Made by a program: the position numbers and the translations under genes. Below, in pieces: positions 58,387 to 64,000 of a stretch of DNA of 64,000 nt (positions within the stretch are counted from its first letter, which is position 1; every line of letters begins with the position of its first letter). Source of the stretch: Plotosus lineatus (lineage: Eukaryota > Chordata > Actinopteri > Siluriformes > Plotosidae); the NCBI GenBank assembly GCA_024760905.1, contig CM045734.1, positions 929,467 through 993,466 of the forward strand. Direction: 5' to 3'. The notes beneath the pieces are model-generated. The model was not told the origin of the DNA and did not search any database. It saw only the letters and a list, made by a program, of their open reading frames with translations.

Positions 58387-58926
58387 GAAGAAAGGAGAGC
58401 AACTCGGCCAACTTATAGTGAACTGCGTGGCAAAATGCCGGTCCAGTGTGAAAAACATCTCAGAATCCTCCTGGCTGCCGTCCCTCATTCAGACGTCGAC
58501 CATTCTTCTTTGCTTAACTGGGGTGGGATTAAAAACAGTTCTTCCTTTTCCACTCCATTTCGAAAACTTTCTCGATTTCACTTGCCTCTCTCCTGTCTGG
58601 GTCTCGGTTTCTTCGTTTGTTCACCATTGGTCATCGGAGACGTAATACCTGTCACTGATTTTGTTTTGGGAATTTATTTGTATCATTTTCTGTTTCGGGA
58701 TTTCTTTGTTCATTTCTTTTGTTTTCTTCAGTCATTTTATTTGATGATTTAAGTGATTTGTTGTTGTTGAGCGATTGCTTGTACAATCGAAAACCACGGT
58801 TTCCTTCCGACAGCTACGAATTTTTGTTTGTTTTTTTTGACCTGTTGAATTTTCATTCACAATATTTTTTTTATTTATTTATTTTTTTTTTTACATGTTG
58901 GAAAATAAACATCCATTCCTATCAAA

Positions 58927-59046
58927 AAGCTTACAGCACCTGGTATTCCTAGGGGGTCACCCATCCAAGTACTAAGCAGGCCCAACCCAGCTTCGCTTCC
59001 GAGATCAGACGAGATCGGGCCTTCTCAGGGTGGTATGGCCGTATGC
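58927..59046 (-). rRNA. 5S rRNA gene, copy 61
   Basis: 120 nt with 5' end GCATACGGCC and the variant 3' flank of copies 30 and 32. Confidence 0.91.
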
Positions 59047-59573
59047 GAAGAAAGGAGAGCAACTCGGCCAACTTATAGTGAACTGCGTGGCAAAATGCCG
59101 GTCCAGTGTGAAAAACATCTCAGAATCCTCCTGGCTGCCGTCCCTCATTCAGACGTCGACCATTCTTCTTTGCTTAACTGGGGTGGGATTAAAAACAGTT
59201 CTTCCTTTTCCACTCCATTTCGAAAACTTTCTCGATTTCACTTGCCTCTCTCCTGTCTGGGTCTCGGTTTCTTCGTTTGTTCACCATTGGTCATCGGAGA
59301 CGTAATCCCTGTCACTGATTTTGTTTTCGGAATTTATTTGTATCATTTTCTGTTTCGGGATTTCTTTGTTCATTTCTTTTGTTTTCTTCAGTCATTTTAT
59401 TTGATGATTTAAGTGATTTGTTGTTGTTGAGCGATTGCTTGTACAACCGAAAACCACGGTTTCCTTCCGACAGCTACAATTTTTGTTTGTTTTTGCCCTG
59501 TTGAATTTTCATTCACAATATTTTTATTTATTTTTTTTTACATGTTGGAAAATAAACATCCATTCCTTTCAAA

Positions 59574-59693
59574 AAGCTTACAGCACCTGGTATTCCTAGG
59601 GGGTCACCCATCCAAGTACTAAGCAGGCCCAACCCAGCTTCGCTTCCGAGATCAGCCGACACCGGGCCTTCTCAGGAGTGGTATGGCCGTGGC
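59574..59693 (-). rRNA. 5S rRNA gene, copy 62
   Basis: 120 nt with 5' end GCCACGGCC, an inserted T (CCACTCCTGAG) and CGGTGTCGGCTG. Moderately damaged. Confidence 0.87.
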
Positions 59694-60227
59694 GAAGAAA
59701 GGAGAGCAACTCGGCCAACTTATAGTGAACTGCGTGGCAAAATGCCGGTCCAGTGTGAAAAACATCTCAGAATCCTCCTGGCTGCCGTCCCTCATTCAGA
59801 CGTCGACCATTCTTCTTTGCTTAACTGGGGTGGGATTAAAAACAATTCTTCCTTTTCCACTCCATTTTGAAAACTTTCTCGATTTCACTTGCCTCTCTCC
59901 TGTCTGGGTCTCGGTTTCTTCGTTTGTTCACCATTGGTCATCGGAGACGTAATACCTGTCACTGATTTTGTTTTCGGAATTTATTTGTATCATTTTCTGT
60001 TTCGGGATTTCTTTGTTCATTTCTTTTGTTTTCTTCAGTCATTTTATTTGATGATTTAAGTGATTTGTTGTTGTTGAGCGATTGCTTGTACAACCGAAAA
60101 CCACGGTTTCCTTCCGACAGCTACGAATTTTTGTTTGTTTTTTTGACCTGTTGAATTTTCATTCACAATATTTTTATTTATTTATTTTTTTTTACATGTT
60201 GGAAAATAAACATCCATTCCTTTCAAA

Positions 60228-60337
60228 AAGCTTACAGCACCTGGTATTCCTAGGGGGTCACCCATCCAAGTACTAAGCAGGCCCAACCCAGCTTCGCTTC
60301 CGAGATCGGGCCTTCTCAGGGTGGTATGGCCGTAAGC
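60228..60337 (-). rRNA. 5S rRNA gene, copy 63, 10-nt deletion (probable pseudogene)
   Basis: 110 nt. One of the two GATCTCG words in GATCTCGTCTGATCTCGG is lost together with the bases between them, which removes the loop of helix III. Confidence 0.88.
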
Positions 60338-60868
60338 GAAGAAAGGAGAGCAACTCGGCCAACTTATAGTGAACTGCGTGGCAAAATGCCGGTCCAGTGT
60401 GAAAAACATCTCAGAATCCTCCTGGCTGCCGTCCCTCATTCAGACGTCGACCATTCTTCTTTGCTTAACTGGGGTGGGATTAAAAACAGTTCTTCCTTTT
60501 CCACTCCATTTCGAAAACTTTCTCGATTTCACTTGCCTCTCTCCTGTCTGGGTCTCGGTTTCTTCGTTTGTTCACCATTGGTCATCGGAGACGTAATACC
60601 TGTCCCTGATTTTGTTTTCGGAATTTATTTGTATCATTTTCTGTTTCGGGATTTCTTTGTTCATTTCTTTTGTTTTCTTCAGTCATTTTATTTGATGATT
60701 TAAGTGATTTGTTGTTGTTGAGCGATTGCTTGTACAACCGAAAACCACGGTTTCCTTCCGACAGCTACGAATTTTTGTTTGTTTTTTTGACCTGTTGAAT
60801 TTTCATTCACAATATTTTTATTTATTTATTTTTTACATGTTGGAAAATAAACATCCATTCCTTTCAAA

Positions 60869-60987
60869 AAGCTTACAGCACCTGGTATTCCTAGGGGTCA
60901 CCCATCCAAGTACTAAGCAGGCCCAACCCAGCTTCGCTTCCGAGATCAGGCGAGATCGGGCCTTCTCAGGAGTGGTATGGCCGTGGC
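60869..60987 (-). rRNA. 5S rRNA gene, copy 64
   Basis: 119 nt with 5' end GCCACGGCC, the CCACTCCTGAG insertion, CTCGCCTGATC, and one base lost in the C run. Confidence 0.87.
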
Positions 60988-61525
60988 GAAGAAAGTAGAG
61001 CAACTCGGCCAACTTAGAGTCCACTGCGTGGCAAAATGCCGGTCCAGTGTGAAAAACATCTCAGAATCCTCCTGGCTGCCGTCCCTCATTCAGACGTCGA
61101 CCATTCTTCTTTGCTTAACTGGGGTGGGATTAAAAACAGTTCTTCCTTTTCCACTCCATTTCGAAAACTTTCTCGATTTCACTTGCCTCTCTCCTGTCTG
61201 GGTCTCGGTTTCTTCGTTTGTTCACCATTGGTCATCGGAGGGGGAATACCTGTGCCTCATTTTGTTTTGGTAATTTATTTGTATCATTTTCTGTTTGGGG
61301 ATTTCTTTGTTCATTTCTTTTGTTTTCTTCAGTCATTTTATTTGATGATTTAAGTGATTTGTTGTTGTTGAGCGATTGCTTGTACAATCGAAAACCACGG
61401 TTTCCTTCCGACAGCTACGAATTTTTGTTTGTTTTTTTTGACCTGTTGAATTTTCATTCACAATATTTTTATTTTTTTATTTTTTATTTTTACATGTTGG
61501 AAAATAAACATCCATTCCTTTCAAA

Positions 61526-61645
61526 AAGCTTACAGCACCTGGTATTCCTAGGGGGTCACCCATCCAAGTACTAAGCAGGCCCAACCCAGCTTCCCTTCCC
61601 AGAACAGGCGATATCGGGCCTTCTCAGGAGTGGTATGGCCGTGGC
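61526..61645 (-). rRNA. 5S rRNA gene, copy 65 (damaged)
   Basis: 120 nt with several private changes in nt 33-53 (CGATATCGCCTGTTCTGGGA), the CCACTCCTGAG insertion and 5' end GCCACGGCC. Confidence 0.85.
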
Positions 61646-62175
61646 GAAGAAAGGAGAGCAACTCGGCCAACTTATAGTGAACTGCGTGGCAAAATGCCGG
61701 TCCAGTGTGAAAAACATCTCAGAATCCTCCTGGCTGCCGTCCCTCATTCAGACGTCGACCATTCTTCTTTGCTTAACTGGGGTGGGATTAAAAACAGTTC
61801 TTCCTTTTCCACTCCATTTGAAAACTTTCTCGATTTCACTTGCCTCTCTCCTGTCTGGGTCTCGGTTTCTTCGTTTGTTCACCATTGGTCATCGGAGGCG
61901 TAATACCTGTCACTGATTTTGTTTTCGAATTTATTTGTATCATTTTCTGTTTGGGATTTCTTTGTTCATTTCTTTTGTTTTCTTCAGTCATTTTATTTGA
62001 TGATTTAAGTGATTTGTTGTTGTTGAGCGATTGCTTGTACAACCGAAAACCACGGTTTCCTTCCGACAGCTACAATTTTTGTTTGTTTTTGACCTGTTGA
62101 ATTTTCATTCACAATATTTTTATTTATTTATTTATTTTTTTACATGTTGGAAAATAAACATCCATTCCTTTCAAA

Positions 62176-62294
62176 AAGCTTACAGCACCTGGTATTCCTA
62201 GGGGTCACCCATCCAAGTACTAAGCAGGCCCAACCCAGCTTCGCTTCCGAGATCAGGCGAGATCGGGCCTTCTCAGGAGTGGTATGGCCGTGGC
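62176..62294 (-). rRNA. 5S rRNA gene, copy 66
   Basis: 119 nt with the same set of changes as copy 64, two units away. Confidence 0.87.
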
Positions 62295-62823
62295 GAAGAA
62301 AGGAGAGCAACTCGGCCAACTTATAGTGAACTGCGTGGCAAAATACCGGTCCAGTGTGAAAAACATCTCAGAATCCTCCTGGCTGCCGTCCCTCATTCAG
62401 GCGTCGACCATTCTTCTTTGCTTAACTGGGGGGGGATTAAAAACAGTTCTTCCTTTTCCACTCCATTTGAAAACTTTCTCGATTTCACTTGCCTCTCTCC
62501 TGTCTGGGTCTCGGTTTCTTCGTTTGTTCACCATTGGTCATCGGAGACGTAATACCTGTCACTGATTTTGTTTTGAATTTATTTGTATCATTTTCTGTTG
62601 GGGATTTCTTTGTTCATTTCTTTTGTTTTCTTCAGTCATTTTATTTGATGATTTAAGTGATTTGTTGTTGTTGAGCGATTGCTTGTACAACCGAAAACCA
62701 CGGTTTCCTTCCGACAGCTACGAATTTTTGTTTGTTTTTTTGACCTGTTGAATTTTCATTCACAATATTTTTATTTATTTATTTTTTTTACATGTTGGAA
62801 AATAAACATCCATTCCTTTCAAA

Positions 62824-62943
62824 AAGCTTACAGCACCTGGTATTCCTAGGGGGTCACCCATCCAAGTACTAAGCAGGCCCAACCCAGCTTCGCTTCCGAG
62901 ATCAGACGAGATCGGGCCTTCTCAGGGTGGTATGGAGGTAAGC
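62824..62943 (-). rRNA. 5S rRNA gene, copy 67
   Basis: 120 nt with 5' end GCTTACCTCCATACC, which breaks helix I pairs. Confidence 0.89.
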
Positions 62944-63476
62944 GAAGAAAGGAGAGCAACTCGGCCAACTTATAGTGAACTGCGTGGCAAAATGCCGGTC
63001 CAGTGTGAAAAACATCTCAGAATCCTCCTGGCTGCCGTCCCTCATTCAGACGTCGACCATTCTTCTTTGCTTAACTGGGGTGGGATTAAAAACAGTTCTT
63101 CCTTTTCCACTCCATTTCGAAAACTTTCTCGATTTCACTTGCCTCTCTCCTGTCTGGGTCTCGGTTTCTTCGTTTCTTCACCTTTGGTCATGGGAGTGGT
63201 AATCCCTGTCACTGATTTTGTTTTCGGAATTTATTTGTATCATTTTCTGTTTTGGGATTTCTTTGTTCATTTCTTTTGTTTTCTTCAGTCATTTTATTTG
63301 ATGATTTAAGTGATTTGTTGTTGTTGAGCGATTGCTTGTACAATCGAAAACCACGGTTTCCTTCCGACAGCTACGAATTTTTGTTTGTTTTTTTTTGACC
63401 TGTTGAATTTTCATTCACAATATTTTTATTTATTTTTTTTTTACATGTTGGAAAATAAACATCCATTCCTTTCAAA

Positions 63477-63596
63477 AAGCTTACAGCACCTGGTATTCCT
63501 AGGGGGTCACCCATCCAAGTACTAAGCAGGCCCAACCCAGCTTCGCTTCCGAGATCAGACGAGATCGGGCCTTCTCAGGGTGGTATGGCCGGAGGC
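63477..63596 (-). rRNA. 5S rRNA gene, copy 68 (last in window)
   Basis: 120 nt with 5' end GCCTCCGGCC. The upstream region has GGAAGGGGAGC with private changes. The array continues past 64000. Confidence 0.89.
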
Positions 63597-64000
63597 GAAG
63601 GAAGGGGAGCAACTCGGCCAACTTATAGTGAACTGCGTGGCAAAATGCCGGTCCAGTGTGAAAAACATCTCAGAATCCTCCTGGCTGCCGTCCCTCATTC
63701 AGACGTCGACCATTCTTCTTTGCTTAACTGGGGTGGGATTAAAAACAGTTCTTCCTTTTCCACTCCATTTCGAAAACTTTCTCGATTTCACTTGCCTCTC
63801 TCCTGTCTGGGTCTCGGTTTCTTCGTTTGTTCACCATTGGTCATCGGAGCCGTAATACCTGTGACTGATTTTGTTTTGAATTTATTTGTATCATTTTCTG
63901 TTTGGGATTTCTTTGTTCATTTCTTTTGTTTTCTTCAGTCATTTTATTTGATGATTTAAGTGATTTGTTGTTGTTGAGCGATTGCTTGTACAACCGAAAA

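Larger units (their letters stand above)
19387..64000 (-). repeat. 5S rDNA tandem array (68 gene copies, leaves window)
   Basis: A head-to-tail array of 5S rRNA genes, all read on the minus strand. Gene-to-gene distance ranges from 643 to 666 bp, about 653 on average over 67 intervals once the N gap is discounted. Each unit is a gene of about 120 nt plus a spacer of about 530 bp. Before each gene is TATAAG at about -31 to -26 and C at -1; after each is a T5 stretch for Pol III termination. Near its middle the spacer contains a short stem (AACCG/CGGTT), and close to the gene 3' end a variable T(n)/(TTTA)n tract that causes most length variation. The array opens mid-spacer at 19387 against LINE sequence and is cut by the window end. 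Two spacer types (upstream word GCGAAG with CTCGGCC, or GTTTAAG with CTCGCC) are interspersed, with recombinants. I saw no snRNA or tRNA gene in the spacer. Confidence 0.97.

Noticed and set aside
20431..63959. A repeated ORF of up to 125 codons (MAVSEERRATRPTYSELRGK and onward) found in most 5S units on the plus strand
   Set aside because: It starts inside the antisense of the 5S gene and crosses the spacer. Single-base indels between units break it freely, and variation shows no codon pattern. It is open only because the units are near identical.
19387..64000. A regularly spaced repeat array that could recall CRISPR
   Set aside because: The period is about 653 bp with near-identical spacers, and the conserved 120-nt core is clearly 5S rRNA. 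No cas-like gene is present and the genome is eukaryotic.
19387..64000. A linked snRNA or tRNA gene in the 5S spacer, as occurs in some fish and invertebrates
   Set aside because: I compared the spacer with remembered U1, U2, U5 and U6 core words and tRNA boxes and found none. The AATTTTTG stretch resembles an Sm site only by chance.

Overview
The window is nuclear DNA of a ray-finned fish, probably a teleost. The evidence is a DD34E Tc1-like transposon, RTE-clade LINEs of the type common in fish, DANA/mermaid-like tRNA-derived SINEs, exons that look like the fish-specific NLR family, a C2H2 zinc-finger remnant, long CA/GT microsatellites, and a large 5S rDNA array. Nothing bacterial or viral is visible.

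Layout. Bases 1-4,000 hold the start of a multicopy fish gene on the plus strand (exons near 1101-1220 and 1255-1461) and a THAP-domain first exon on the minus strand (3593-3776). The two face each other, and their upstream regions resemble each other in inverted orientation. A dead Tc1 element lies between them, with a SINE inserted in its right end. Bases 4,639-8,639 look like one hAT-type element, with TAGAGATG ends and an 8-bp target duplication, filled by a minus-strand RTE LINE and a small MITE. Bases 9,350-15,160 are mostly LINE debris: a worn RTE fragment, a Jockey/L2-like endonuclease fragment, a LINE 3' tail and a plus-strand RTE copy that lacks its RT core. A C2H2 zinc-finger exon with one in-frame stop sits among them. 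Bases 15,640-16,110 carry two phase-compatible exons of an NLR-like gene. Bases 17,889-18,217 carry the last two exons of an unidentified gene on the minus strand. SINE pieces and a LINE 3' fragment then lead to the array edge.

From about 19,387 to the end of the window lies a head-to-tail array of 68 copies of the 5S rRNA gene on the minus strand. The repeat period is about 653 bp, each gene is about 120 nt, and the spacer is about 530 bp. The array leaves the window on the right and contains one 100-N assembly gap. Each unit keeps a TATAAG box near -31/-26 and a T5 terminator. The gene itself differs from the usual vertebrate 5S (as I remember it) at seven sites, all inside the internal promoter region (nt 50-97). 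Edge units and unit 38 keep some ancestral bases. Several units have slippage deletions, and spacer types are mixed in mosaic fashion, as expected from unequal exchange and gene conversion.

Most long ORFs in the array are antisense and spacer artefacts repeated once per unit; I do not annotate them as genes.
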